Of a stretch of DNA of 64,000 bases, positions 16,635-25,669 are shown in pieces. The position numbers and the translations under genes are program-made. Position 1 is the first letter of the stretch, and every line of letters starts with the position of its first letter. The notes beneath the pieces are model-generated. The model was not told the DNA's origin, made no database searches, and saw only the letters and a list, made by a program, of their open reading frames with translations. The DNA is from Desulfitobacterium dichloroeliminans LMG P-21439 (lineage in GTDB: Bacteria > Bacillota > Desulfitobacteriia > Desulfitobacteriales > Desulfitobacteriaceae). The DNA is taken from the NCBI RefSeq assembly GCF_000243135.2, contig NC_019903.1:2456001-2520000 (forward strand), written 5' to 3'.

Positions 16635-17485
16635 TAGTGTTGCCCCCCCTTTCCGCAATCACAGTCTTTGGAAACTTTAGCACGCTCTTCTTCATCTTTA
16701 TAAAAACTCAGACGTTTCATGGCCAAATCAAAATCCACTAAATGACCATCAAACTCAGGACCATCCACACAAGCAAACTTAGTCTCATTGCCTACACTTA
16801 AACGGCATGCTCCGCACATTCCTGTGCCATCGACCATAATCGGGTTCATGCTGACGATGGTTTTGATACCCAAAGGACGAGTAAAGTTCGCTACAGAGCG
16901 CATCATAACGACCGGTCCAACCGCCCAGATTGCGTCAATTTTTGTTCCTTGAGCAAGAATTTGCTCCAAGCCGTTGGTTACAAAACCTTTGACTCCTTTG
17001 GTGCCATCATCCGTTGCTATCACCAGTTCGTCACTAATAGCTCTCATCTCATCCTCAAGGATAAGAATATCTTCACTTCTTGCGCCTATGACCGAAATCA
17101 GTCTATTCCCAGCTTCTTTTAAGGCGCGCGCGATAGGATAAACTGGGGCAACACCCAGTCCTCCACCGATACACACTACGGTTCCATAATTCTCAATCTC
17201 CGTAGGAACTCCTAATGGACCAACAAAATCAAGGAAAAAGCTTCCTTCTTCCATGGAATTGATCATTGCTGAAGAATAACCAACATCTTGAATCACAATA
17301 GTAATCGTACCTTTTTCGCGATCAAAGTCCGCTACCGTAAGCGGAATGCGTTCGGATTGTTCGTCCATTCGCACCATAACAAATTGACCTGGTTCGACTT
17401 TTGCAGCGACTGCAGGAGCTTCGACCTCCAACAAGACGATGCAGGGTGCCGAAACAAGCTGCTTCTTTTTCACTACCCGATACAC
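16634..17485 (-). CDS. nfnA: NfnA / sulfide dehydrogenase-type ferredoxin-NADP reductase subunit
   Basis: A PyrK/ferredoxin-reductase-like protein with an N-terminal FAD-binding barrel (about 1-95, with RIPLTVADFD), an NAD-binding domain (GGGLGVAPVYPIARAL) and a C-terminal 2Fe-2S motif with cysteines in MCGACR and FACVDGPEFDG. It pairs with NfnB. The start is best placed at the GTG at 17485, 7 bases after AGGAGG; the ATG at 17491 is only one base from it. The C-terminal CDCGKGGQH tail is unusual and may be a metal-binding or unstructured end. Confidence 0.88.
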   Translation of the reverse strand: MYRVVKKKQLVSAPCIVLLEVEAPAVAAKVEPGQFVMVRMDEQSERIPLTVADFDREKGTITIVIQDVGYSSAMINSMEEGSFFLDFVGPLGVPTEIENYGTVVCIGGGLGVAPVYPIARALKEAGNRLISVIGARSEDILILEDEMRAISDELVIATDDGTKGVKGFVTNGLEQILAQGTKIDAIWAVGPVVMMRSVANFTRPLGIKTIVSMNPIMVDGTGMCGACRLSVGNETKFACVDGPEFDGHLVDFDLAMKRLSFYKDEEERAKVSKDCDCGKGGQH

Positions 17486-17549
17486 GTGCATACCTCCTAA
17501 ATCTTGCCCATTAATTTCTTTTAAAATAAAAAAGAACATAACTTTCTAA

Positions 17550-18533
17550 TTATTCGATATGATTAGGAATATTTCCTGCCTTCAGGAAATTTCCTTTAAT
17601 TTTTTCTAAAGTGAGTACAGCGACCCCGATGGCGTTATCACGACTCCAATTCGGTAAAGCCCAGTGAAAGTGACCGACATTTGCGAGTCTTCTTTCTAAT
17701 TCCTGACGGATATACTGGTTGGAAGCGACACCACCGACAATAAGAATTTCCTTTATGCTGGTTTCTTCCGTTCCCGCCTTTAACAATTTGGTCAAGGTTC
17801 TGACAATACACCCTTCGACCGCTCGAGCTACGTCTGCCGGTTCCTTTCCCTGATCAATTAAACGTTGGGCCGCTGACTCTACCCCTGAGAAGCTAACTTC
17901 AAATTCTTTGACAGCTGAAGGAAGCCAAGTTGCTGCTTCAGGATTAGCTTGCCGAGCCAGCGCTTCTAGGCTTTTACCCGCAGGAAAAGGCAATCCTAAG
18001 CGCACTCCCACTCGATCTATGAATTGGCCGGCATGCAAGTCCGTTGTTCCTCCTAAAATTCGGATATCCATTTGGCCCGGCAGCTGGCGTTGGACCTCTA
18101 ATAGTTCTGTGGTTCCTCCGGATATATGAACCGCTAGAAAGCGGGTGCCGCTCAACTCGCTAGAAATGAGACCGGCTGCCAAATGTCCCTCCTGATGACT
18201 CGTCAGAACCAGAGGAATACAGCGAGCTGCGGCCATGGCCGTGGCTACTCCAAACCCTGGAGTAAAGACCGGCATATAGGATTCTTTGAGAGGGCGCGGT
18301 GCGGTACTTACCCCGATTGCGGCAATCTCCCCCCAATACTCTTGAGGTACAGCAGCCACCAGTTGAGGTAAGTTCTGGACATGCTGAAAAAGGGCTACTG
18401 ACTGAGCGAGCCCTCTTTCACCTTGCGGTACATCTAAGACTTTTCTATTCTCATAGACCAGTACAGCCTGATCATCCACTATCGCTAAGGAAGTGGTATA
18501 AGCACTTGTGTCAATTCCCAGGTAGAGTGCCAT
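17550..18533 (-). CDS. TsaD/Kae1-like paralogue (peptidase M22 family)
   Basis: A protein of about 327 residues in the TsaD/O-sialoglycoprotein endopeptidase family: N-terminal YLGIDTSAYTTS phosphate-binding loop, the metal-binding H-x-x-x-H in TSHQEGH, and a C-terminal IVGGVASNQYIR. True TsaD makes threonylcarbamoyl-adenosine in tRNA with TsaB and TsaE. No tsaB or tsaE is nearby and several segments are shortened, so this looks like a paralogue of unknown role seen next to nusB in some Clostridia. The gene overlaps the end of nusB. The start codon is uncertain (18533 or 18545). Confidence 0.72.
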   Translation of the reverse strand: MALYLGIDTSAYTTSLAIVDDQAVLVYENRKVLDVPQGERGLAQSVALFQHVQNLPQLVAAVPQEYWGEIAAIGVSTAPRPLKESYMPVFTPGFGVATAMAAARCIPLVLTSHQEGHLAAGLISSELSGTRFLAVHISGGTTELLEVQRQLPGQMDIRILGGTTDLHAGQFIDRVGVRLGLPFPAGKSLEALARQANPEAATWLPSAVKEFEVSFSGVESAAQRLIDQGKEPADVARAVEGCIVRTLTKLLKAGTEETSIKEILIVGGVASNQYIRQELERRLANVGHFHWALPNWSRDNAIGVAVLTLEKIKGNFLKAGNIPNHIE

Positions 18534-18957
18534 TCTCTTTTTCATCCCTTTTATTGACGCTTTCTACAACCTTGTCCAAAATGCCATTGATAAATTTCCC
18601 CGATTCATCACTGCCATAGCGTTTGGCAATTTCAATCGCTTCATTCAGGGTCACCCGTCCGGGAATATCCTCCCGATGGAGAATTTCATAGCAAGCAAGA
18701 CGCAAAAGGTTGCGATCCACATTGGCCATCCGAGATACGGGCCAACCTTCAGAATATTTCTCCAGTAATTCGTCTATAGCTTCTTGGTGGGTTAATGTTC
18801 CTTCCACCAGCTCTTGAGCAAATGGAATACTTCCTTCCGGAACTGCAAATTCTTCTGCCCATTTGCAAATCACAGGTTTCAGCTCCAAGATTTCTTTTGT
18901 CATATCCAGCTGAAACAAGACTTGCAGCGCGGTTTCCCGTGCTAATCTACGGCTCAT
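18511..18957 (-). CDS. nusB: Transcription antitermination factor NusB
   Basis: An all-helical 148-residue protein beginning SRRLARETALQVLFQLDMT and with VDRNLLRLACYEILHR and LNEAIEIAKRYGSDESGKFINGILD, the hallmark NusB segments. NusB binds boxA RNA with NusE (S10) to support rRNA transcription. The C-terminal tail overlaps the TsaD-like gene. The order asp23-amaP-DUF2273-nusB is typical of Firmicutes. Confidence 0.96.
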   Translation of the reverse strand: MSRRLARETALQVLFQLDMTKEILELKPVICKWAEEFAVPEGSIPFAQELVEGTLTHQEAIDELLEKYSEGWPVSRMANVDRNLLRLACYEILHREDIPGRVTLNEAIEIAKRYGSDESGKFINGILDKVVESVNKRDEKENGTLPGN

Positions 18958-19028
18958 AGGTTCCTCCTAGCTGCTTTCTAATCCATACTTAAGCCAATTT
19001 ATTCATCCTTTAGCACCCGATCACTCAT

Positions 19029-19271
19029 TTAATGAAAAAAACGGTCCAGCCAGCCAAAGAGATCTTTATGATCATCATGTCGTTTCCCTAAGATAAGGCC
19101 AACCAGAACAAATAACGCCAATACCAGTGCTTTCCAAAAACCCAAAACAACGACTAGCAGTCCTATCCCGAAGCCGGCAAGGATTCCCGAAAGTTTCCCA
19201 GGATGCTCTTCTAGAGCCCAAAGAAAAAAACGTGATATCTTATTCACCAACTCCGTCCAGAAAATCTTCAT
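19029..19271 (-). CDS. DUF2273 small membrane protein
   Basis: An 80-residue protein with two close hydrophobic helices (about 28-45 and 47-62) separated by a short turn, ending in the charged segment GKRHDDHKDLFGWLDRFF. This is the pattern of DUF2273 proteins, which accompany Asp23 and AmaP. Its start overlaps the end of amaP by 4 bases. Likely part of the membrane anchor for Asp23, but the exact role is not known. Confidence 0.82.
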   Translation of the reverse strand: MKIFWTELVNKISRFFLWALEEHPGKLSGILAGFGIGLLVVVLGFWKALVLALFVLVGLILGKRHDDHKDLFGWLDRFFH

Positions 19272-19795
19272 CGGACTCGTGCTAGGCGATTGGATGGATC
19301 AGAATCCATGCGACGCACCAGCACTTTCACCTCGGCAACTTTGATCCCTGTATAGCGCTCAATATCTTCTTTCACTTGGGCTTGTAATTGTTCAGAAACT
19401 TCTGGAATGGCTGCCTCAGGATTAAACTGACAATCCAAGAAAACTTCCAAGCCGTCTTCTCTCTGCTTGATTAAAGGTTTGACGAGACGGACCCCATTCT
19501 TGCTTTGGGCGCTGCGCACAATAATATCTCCGAGCGCATCCACTGTTATACGGACTTCACCCAGTTGTGATACGGTCCGGAAGGTATGATCCGGCATCTT
19601 CCTCCGCGGCTTTAGGAAAGGTAATATTCCCAAAATAATAATGAAGATAGCAATGATTAAACCTTCCCAAGTATTAGATCTCAACCATTCCATTCCATCC
19701 ATAAAAATCTCATAAGGAAGACCCCACCCAGTACTAAGAGCAAGAATATAGACGCCGATGACCATCAAAAGAGCGCCAACACTATACCCTAACAA
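19268..19795 (-). CDS. amaP: Alkaline shock response membrane anchor AmaP
   Basis: About 175 residues with two membrane helices (near residues 5-25 and 48-66) and a cytosolic domain related to Asp23, including ITVDALGDIIVRSAQS and a C-terminal IKVAEVKVLVRRM. AmaP recruits Asp23 to the membrane in staphylococci. The TTG at 19795, 8 bases after AAGGAGG, is a better start than the GTG at 19804 that lies inside that site. A GC-rich hairpin lies between it and asp23. Confidence 0.88.
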   Translation of the reverse strand: MLGYSVGALLMVIGVYILALSTGWGLPYEIFMDGMEWLRSNTWEGLIIAIFIIILGILPFLKPRRKMPDHTFRTVSQLGEVRITVDALGDIIVRSAQSKNGVRLVKPLIKQREDGLEVFLDCQFNPEAAIPEVSEQLQAQVKEDIERYTGIKVAEVKVLVRRMDSDPSNRLARVR

Positions 19796-19820
19796 CCTGT
19801 CCACCTCCTTACATTTATTT

Positions 19821-19846
19821 ACCCCCCCTAGTCGTCCAGGGGGGGT
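19821..19846 (-). other. Intercistronic GC hairpin between asp23 and amaP
   Basis: ACCCCCCC (19821-19828) pairs with GGGGGGGT (19839-19846) around a 10-base loop. No T run follows on the minus strand, so it is more likely an RNA-stability or processing element than a terminator. Confidence 0.5.
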
Positions 19847-19856
19847 AACAAAAAGC

Positions 19857-20255
19857 TTATTTTAAACGCGGAAGTTCTTCATCTTTAATCTCAGGAGCCG
19901 GACGAAAGTTAACTCCTTGAATATGAACATTAGTTTCAATTACTTGAAGTCCCGTCATGCTTTCAATAGCCTCTTTTACAGCTTCTTGAACCTTCGAAGA
20001 CACCTCAGGTATTGATACACCATATTCCACAACGAGGTAGAGATTCACTGCCGCTTCTTGCTCACCGACTTCAACCTTAACCCCCTTCGAGAGGTTTTTG
20101 CCGCGAACGAGCATCTGAGCGATATCTCCGACTAAGCCACCGCTCATGCCAGCTACACCCTCCACTTGAGAAGCAGCTAAGCCAGCGATAATTTCCACGA
20201 CTTCATCTGCAATCTTAATCGTACCCAGTGTATTTTCTATATCTGACTTTTCCAT
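19857..20255 (-). CDS. Asp23/Gls24 family envelope stress protein
   Basis: A 132-residue Asp23-domain protein with VVEIIAGLAASQVEGVAGMSGG and the VNLYLVVEYGVSIPEVSSKVQ segment typical of YqhY-type members. In Firmicutes yqhY lies beside accBC and is linked to control of acetyl-CoA carboxylase in Bacillus; here the neighbour is likewise a biotin carboxylase gene. ATG preceded by GAGGTG. Probable first gene of an asp23-amaP-DUF2273-nusB unit driven by the promoter at 20414-20442. Confidence 0.92.
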   Translation of the reverse strand: MEKSDIENTLGTIKIADEVVEIIAGLAASQVEGVAGMSGGLVGDIAQMLVRGKNLSKGVKVEVGEQEAAVNLYLVVEYGVSIPEVSSKVQEAVKEAIESMTGLQVIETNVHIQGVNFRPAPEIKDEELPRLK

Positions 20256-20413
20256 AGTTTCACCTCATATCCACATATTAAATCCATATGTATCTTTTGC
20301 CATTAAAATAGAAAACCCGGCTTCATTAGGCCTCTAAGTCATATTCCAAATTACGAGGCCGTTGGTTGCACTTGTGCAGGAGGAAAGTATGCAAGGTCAT
20401 TATACTATTTAAT

Positions 20414-20442
20414 AGTATAACAAAAGAATACCCTACTGGCAA
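20414..20442 (-). promoter_or_regulatory. Sigma-A promoter of the asp23-amaP-nusB unit
   Basis: TTGCCA (20437-20442) and TATACT (20414-20419) on the minus strand are 17 bases apart, placed between accC and asp23. About 160 bases of leader follow, including GGCCTC/GAGGCC arms (20322-20366 region) that could form a stem. Confidence 0.6.
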
Positions 20443-20457
20443 AGGTGAATGTATTCG

Positions 20458-21804
20458 CTATTCTCCCATGATCCGTCGCTGGATAAAGTTTGTATAGACT
20501 TCTCCCCTACGGAAGAAGGCATTATCCAGCACTCTAAGGTGAAATGGAATGGTGGTGTGAATTCCCTCGATATAAAACTCTTCTAAGGCCCGCTTCATTC
20601 GTTGGATAGCCTCTTCACGGTCCGCTCCCCAAACAATGAGTTTTCCCACCATGGAGTCATAATAGGGAGGGATGGTGTATCCTTGGTATACTGCACTGTC
20701 CACCCGTACTCCAGGTCCACCCGGTGGATGATAAAACTCAATGGTTCCCGGGGAGGGCATAAAGTTCTTATCCGGGTTTTCCGCATTGATGCGGCATTCC
20801 ATAGCCCAGCCACGAATTTCGACATCCTCTTGCTGAATGCCTAAGGGCTCTCCGGCAGCGACACGAATCTGAGCTTTCAAGAGATCGATTCCAGTCACAA
20901 GTTCAGTCACAGGATGCTCTACTTGAATTCGCGTATTCATTTCAATAAAATAGTAATCTCCATGCTTATCCAAAAGGAATTCGATGGTTCCGGCACTGGA
21001 ATAATCAGCAGCCCTTGCAGCTTTAATTGCTGCATCCCCCATGGCTTGCCGTAGCTCAGGCGTCAGGGCACTGGAGGGTGCCTCTTCCAGTAATTTCTGA
21101 TTCCGTCTTTGTAAGGAACAATCCCTTTCCCCAAGATGGATGACATTGCCGTGTTTGTCCGCTAGGATTTGGAATTCAATATGCCGAGGCTCCTCCACAT
21201 ATTTTTCCAGATAGATTTCCGAATTACCAAAGGCGGCATGGGCTTCATTTTGGGCAGCTTGAATGGACTTGCCTAACTCCTTAGAATTCTGAGCAATACG
21301 CATACCCTTTCCCCCGCCTCCCGCAGAGGCTTTGATCATGACCGGATAGCCAATCTCCTTGGCGATCATGGAGGCGGCTTCCACATCGGTGATGATCTCT
21401 TTAGAGCCGGGAACCACAGGCACCCCTGCCTCTATCATGGTCTTGCGAGCTGTAGCTTTATCCCCCATCATCTCAATGGCTTTGGGAGATGGCCCAATAA
21501 AGGTTATACCGCAGGACTCACAGATTTCGGCAAAACGAGCATTCTCAGATAAAAAGCCATATCCGGGATGAATAGCATCCACACCGGTGAGTTCAGCAGC
21601 GCTGATAATATTCGGGATATTTAAATAACTTTTAGCTGAAGGATGGGGACCGATACATATGGCTTGGTCCGCTTCACGGACATGCATAGCATCACGATCC
21701 GCTTCTGAAAAAACTGCCACGGTTTCAATGTCCATCTCACGGCAAGCGCGAATAATCCGCAAGGCAATTTCTCCCCGATTCGCAATTAATATCTTCTTAA
21801 ACAT
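20458..21804 (-). CDS. accC: Biotin carboxylase (AccC / PycA type)
   Basis: A 448-residue ATP-grasp biotin carboxylase. N-terminal [20 protein letters not shown], the ATP-binding glycine loop [14 protein letters not shown], the catalytic [16 protein letters not shown] and a C-terminal [13 protein letters not shown] are all standard. It carboxylates the biotin of a carrier domain. The gene directly upstream (10 bases) encodes a carboxyltransferase fused to an AccB-like carrier, so the pair could act as a two-subunit pyruvate carboxylase; the same subunit may also serve acetyl-CoA carboxylase. Confidence 0.93.
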   Translation of the reverse strand: MFKKILIANRGEIALRIIRACREMDIETVAVFSEADRDAMHVREADQAICIGPHPSAKSYLNIPNIISAAELTGVDAIHPGYGFLSENARFAEICESCGITFIGPSPKAIEMMGDKATARKTMIEAGVPVVPGSKEIITDVEAASMIAKEIGYPVMIKASAGGGGKGMRIAQNSKELGKSIQAAQNEAHAAFGNSEIYLEKYVEEPRHIEFQILADKHGNVIHLGERDCSLQRRNQKLLEEAPSSALTPELRQAMGDAAIKAARAADYSSAGTIEFLLDKHGDYYFIEMNTRIQVEHPVTELVTGIDLLKAQIRVAAGEPLGIQQEDVEIRGWAMECRINAENPDKNFMPSPGTIEFYHPPGGPGVRVDSAVYQGYTIPPYYDSMVGKLIVWGADREEAIQRMKRALEEFYIEGIHTTIPFHLRVLDNAFFRRGEVYTNFIQRRIMGE

Positions 21805-21814
21805 GCCTATCTCC

Positions 21815-23686
21815 TCATGTTTCTACGGCAAACAAAGGTTGCCCAAATTCTACGGGTTGACCATTCTCTACGAGGATTTCGACAATTTTACCACTGATCT
21901 CTGCCTCGATCTCATTCATCAGTTTCATGGCTTCGATAATACATACGGTCTCTTCCGCCTTAACGGTCTGTCCTAACTCGACAAAAGATCCGGCATCAGG
22001 CGAAGGTGAGCGATAGAAGGTTCCGACCATCGGGGACTTAATATACTGAACATTTTTAGCCGAAGCAGCCATTATCTCTGGAGCCCCTTGAAAGTCTTTC
22101 GCAGTTGAGGTTCCGGGTAAGGCTGGCGCAGGTTGAGCGCTCACTTCCGCAACGGTAGCCATGACCGGAAGAGCACCTACTGACACGGGAGCGCTTCCCT
22201 TTTTGATAGAAACCTTGACTCCTTCGCTTTCTAGGTTCAGCTCAGTGATATCTGTGTCTCCAATGAGCTTTATGAGCTCTTTTATTTCTTTTAAATCCAA
22301 TTTGGAATCCTCCTTCGGAGTAAGGATGACCGGATTCTTATCAGAAACCGTTATTCCTTTCTCTCTTTCTACAAAGAACTTTTTTGCCACCTGCGGAAAC
22401 AAAGCATAACTCAGGACATCTTCTCGAGAACGGGCAAGATCCTTACTTTCCTGCTCTGCTTTTTCAAGACCAGGTGCTAATTTGTCTGCAGGACGGACGG
22501 TGATAACTTCACCATCGCCGATAATCTTTTTTTGAATATCAGGATCAATCGGAGCGGGAGGTTTTCCATAGAGCCCGCCCACATAAGCCTTAACTTCTGC
22601 AGGTATTAATTTATATCTTGTCCCGCTTAACACATTTAAAACAGCCTGTGTCCCGACAATTTGGCTGGTTGGTGTTACCAAAGGTGGATAACCCAATTCT
22701 GCCCTAACACGGGGTATCTCGTCAAGCACTTCATTAATACGATTAAGGGCTTTCTGTTCTTCTAATTGTGAGACAAGATTAGAAATCATCCCTCCAGGTA
22801 CTTGGTGTTCAAATACACGCATATCCGAGATACGTGTAATCCCCCGTTCAAAACCACGACTCTTGCGCAAATCCTCAAAATAATTAGCAATCCTAAACAG
22901 CTGTGGAATGTCCAATTGTGGAGCAAATTCAAATTCCTGTAACGCTCGAACGACAAGCTCCACCGGAGGTTGACTGGCACCGAAAGCTAAGGGAACACTG
23001 GCTGTATCAATAACATCAACCCCTGCTTCGGCCGCCTTAACATAGGCAATAGTTCCCATCCCGCCAATATAATGGGTATGGAGTTGGACCATAACCCCTA
23101 ACTCTTCTTTGATTAAACTCACCAATTTATAAGCTCGTATAGGAGTGAGCAGTCCAGCCATATCTTTGATGCAAATAGAATCCGCTCCCAAGTCCACAAG
23201 AGCTCTGGCTGTGTCTAAATAATGCTCTAGGGTATGCACCGGACTGATTGTATACACTACAGAAGCTTGAACATGGGCTCCGGCTTTTTTAGCGGCTTCC
23301 ATGGGGACAATCATATTGCGCACATCGTTGAGCGCGTCGAATATACGAATGATATCGATTCCATTCTTGACACTGAGCTGAACAAATTCGCGAACCACAT
23401 CATCCGGATAATGTTGATAACCGACTAATGATTGCCCTCTAAGCAACATTTGCAGAGGGGTATTTTTTACATGCTTCTTAATCGTACGCAATCTCTCCCA
23501 GGGGTCTTCCCCAAGAAAGCGTAGGCCTACATCAAAAGTCGCCCCTCCCCAGACCTCGAGTGAATGATATCCCACCTGATCCAACTCAGCGAGAATAGGG
23601 ACTAGGTCTTCTGTTTTCATCCGGGTTGCCCAAAGACTTTGATGCGCATCGCGCAATGTTGTATCTGTAATTCTAACCGGTTTCAT
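21815..23686 (-). CDS. Carboxyltransferase (pyruvate carboxylase B/OadA type) fused to an AccB-like biotin carrier
   Basis: About 623 residues from the ATG at 23686. Residues 1-450 form the HMGL-like TIM barrel and conserved C-terminal region of pyruvate carboxylase B/oxaloacetate decarboxylase alpha ([34 protein letters not shown], and LHTHYIGG with metal-binding His). Residues about 463-623 match a complete AccB: an N-terminal [19 protein letters not shown]-type segment, a Pro/Ala linker, and a biotinyl domain with [16 protein letters not shown] and EAMKLMNE (biotin Lys588). Followed by accC. Pyruvate carboxylation to oxaloacetate is the likeliest reaction; Na+-pumping decarboxylase is less likely since no OadB or OadG is near. 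Confidence 0.88.
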   Translation of the reverse strand: MKPVRITDTTLRDAHQSLWATRMKTEDLVPILAELDQVGYHSLEVWGGATFDVGLRFLGEDPWERLRTIKKHVKNTPLQMLLRGQSLVGYQHYPDDVVREFVQLSVKNGIDIIRIFDALNDVRNMIVPMEAAKKAGAHVQASVVYTISPVHTLEHYLDTARALVDLGADSICIKDMAGLLTPIRAYKLVSLIKEELGVMVQLHTHYIGGMGTIAYVKAAEAGVDVIDTASVPLAFGASQPPVELVVRALQEFEFAPQLDIPQLFRIANYFEDLRKSRGFERGITRISDMRVFEHQVPGGMISNLVSQLEEQKALNRINEVLDEIPRVRAELGYPPLVTPTSQIVGTQAVLNVLSGTRYKLIPAEVKAYVGGLYGKPPAPIDPDIQKKIIGDGEVITVRPADKLAPGLEKAEQESKDLARSREDVLSYALFPQVAKKFFVEREKGITVSDKNPVILTPKEDSKLDLKEIKELIKLIGDTDITELNLESEGVKVSIKKGSAPVSVGALPVMATVAEVSAQPAPALPGTSTAKDFQGAPEIMAASAKNVQYIKSPMVGTFYRSPSPDAGSFVELGQTVKAEETVCIIEAMKLMNEIEAEISGKIVEILVENGQPVEFGQPLFAVET

Positions 23687-23898
23687 CCAACATAACCCCT
23701 CTCTATTCTCTATATACATTATCTCTTCCAGATTATGTTTTATTATATGAAACTGCAACTTCTTTTTCAACGATACGGGGTGAAGTATACAATATCACAG
23801 AAAAGTATACAGTATTTTTTAAGAGAAGATGTATGAATATCGAGAGGAGCCTGTGTTCTGTTTACGAAGAATGATTCTGTAGAGAAGAATTTGATATC

Positions 23899-24468
23899 TT
23901 AATAACGATAAGAAATCCGGATGGTTTCCCTTGGCATATCGGTTACCCTCAGAGCCACATCTTGGATTAATTTGATTTCTTCAGAATTCAGTTGGGAAGC
24001 AAAAACGATGACTGCTACTTCATTATTCCCTAAATCGGCTACTGCATCCTGAATTCCACTGATTTTGAGGAGATTTTCAATCTGTTCTTCCTTTTCAATT
24101 TTATGAGTGAGCTGTAACCATTTTTCTTGGGCCTCTTCTTTTGTCTTTTCGACATTGGAATTGAGGAGTGGGGCTAGCATATCCTTAGCTTCTTGGCGAG
24201 AGGCTTCCCGCTGCAGCCGATAATTGACAAAATAATCTCCCCCTTGAGGCATCGCCTTGAGCATTTCTGCCGAAAAACCAATAGATTGCGCTTCTGGTTG
24301 AGCATTGACAGGCAAACTCTCTTGACTAGGGAGGCTGGAAGGCTCATTACCTCGCGCTATGCCCCAGAGTATCCCCAAAACCAGACACACGAGGAGACCT
24401 CCCCCAATCCATCCCGCCTTTTGTCTTTTAGAAAAATTGCTCCATCGTTTGAACGTAACGATTCTCAT
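23899..24468 (-). CDS. spoIIIAH: Stage III sporulation protein SpoIIIAH
   Basis: A 189-residue mother-cell membrane protein: one N-terminal membrane helix (about 19-37), a linker, then a YscJ/FliF-like ring-building domain (about 75-189) with the ending ETIRISYRY. SpoIIIAH binds forespore SpoIIQ across the intermembrane space, forming the feeding channel. Last gene of the operon, directly abutting spoIIIAG. Confidence 0.94.
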   Translation of the reverse strand: MRIVTFKRWSNFSKRQKAGWIGGGLLVCLVLGILWGIARGNEPSSLPSQESLPVNAQPEAQSIGFSAEMLKAMPQGGDYFVNYRLQREASRQEAKDMLAPLLNSNVEKTKEEAQEKWLQLTHKIEKEEQIENLLKISGIQDAVADLGNNEVAVIVFASQLNSEEIKLIQDVALRVTDMPRETIRISYRY

Positions 24469-25023
24469 TTATACCCCTCCCATCGGTTGGACATTGATTT
24501 TGTCTGAAGGAATATCCAATAAGGTTCGAACTGCGTTATGGATATTTTCACGAATTTTGGGATCGCTAGCACCTTGAGCAATAATCAGAACACCTGCTAC
24601 ATTTGGCCGCTCCTCCATAACAATAACGGGTTGAGCAGCTCCATTGGGCATAACCAGTTGATTGTTTTCAATGACCTCCGTGGATTCTCTGGTACCGCCA
24701 TTTTTATCTGACTCTTTAGTGGTCTTCTTGGTCACGCTGCCATTGGTGGCATAATCTGACCGTAGACTGGAGGCAAGGGTCACAGAAACCTGAACACTCC
24801 CGACGCCTGTCATCTGCTGAAGATTTTGCACTAACTTCTTCTCCATTTCTTTTTCAAGAGTCGTGATGCGTGTGACTTCTGGGGTATCAGCAGTCTGCAA
24901 GGCCTGATTCATGGGTTGGATCGGCTCACTGCCACCTTTAGCGTAAAAGATCATGAATACTGCGACCACCACTATTACGGCCGGTATTAGGATTTTAGGT
25001 TGAATATCTTTAAAGAGATTCAT
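24469..25023 (-). CDS. spoIIIAG: Stage III sporulation protein SpoIIIAG
   Basis: A 184-residue protein with one membrane segment (about 12-28) and a ring-building domain ending with GVLIIAQGASDPKIRENIHNAV and a final DIPSDKINV segment characteristic of SpoIIIAG. Forms a large ring in the mother-cell membrane as part of the SpoIIIA-SpoIIQ channel. Followed without a gap by spoIIIAH. Confidence 0.94.
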   Translation of the reverse strand: MNLFKDIQPKILIPAVIVVVAVFMIFYAKGGSEPIQPMNQALQTADTPEVTRITTLEKEMEKKLVQNLQQMTGVGSVQVSVTLASSLRSDYATNGSVTKKTTKESDKNGGTRESTEVIENNQLVMPNGAAQPVIVMEERPNVAGVLIIAQGASDPKIRENIHNAVRTLLDIPSDKINVQPMGGV

Positions 25024-25064
25024 AATGCATTCCTCCTTTGTATTAACCTCGGGTCTAGGAAAAG

Positions 25065-25664
25065 TTATTCTTCTGTGACATGAATTTGTTCGATGGGAAT
25101 CTGCATGAAAGCAGCTACTTTAGCTCGAAACTCCTGAGCTACACCAGAGAGCATTGGTTCTCGGTCGCTCTTTGGTTCATTCGTTTCTATAACAACCTCT
25201 TCAATGGGTTGGACCCCCCGCTCTTCATGGAATATATGAATAAAGACCTGGCCGATTCGAGGTATGTCAGTCAACCCCCCTGTCCCGGCCGTTAATTCTA
25301 CATTGACCTGAATGTCCTTAATTTCTTCCATCCCCACTCTTAAGGCTATAATTTGATTGATGATAATGGCTTTGTATTGTTCTTGTACCGCATTCATTCC
25401 AATCACCTCACCCTCTTCACCTGAGGCAAGGACCGGCATTTCTTGGGCGGCGTTTTCCGTCCAGGCAGGAATTCCCGTTTCCATCGTCATCCCCAAAAGG
25501 GTAGTAATCGGGGTAAGGATAGCGGAGATGACAAAGAGGCCCATCACTAATTTGACGAAACCTTTCATGGATTGAGAAGGAAGTAGCATCTCCAAAAAGC
25601 TAGCCAAAAGCAGGATAATCGCTAAGTTGCGGACTACAGTTTGTATACTTTCCAATAACCTCAC
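25065..25664 (-). CDS. spoIIIAF: Stage III sporulation protein SpoIIIAF
   Basis: A 199-residue protein with two N-terminal membrane helices (about 10-28 and 35-55) and a soluble C-terminal domain ending IPIEQIHV. Matches SpoIIIAF in length and position between AE and AG. The GTG at 25664 sits inside the GGGAGG site; a TTG at 25655 has 8-base spacing and may be the real start. Confidence 0.9.
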   Translation of the reverse strand: MRLLESIQTVVRNLAIILLLASFLEMLLPSQSMKGFVKLVMGLFVISAILTPITTLLGMTMETGIPAWTENAAQEMPVLASGEEGEVIGMNAVQEQYKAIIINQIIALRVGMEEIKDIQVNVELTAGTGGLTDIPRIGQVFIHIFHEERGVQPIEEVVIETNEPKSDREPMLSGVAQEFRAKVAAFMQIPIEQIHVTEE

Positions 25665-25669
25665 CTCCC

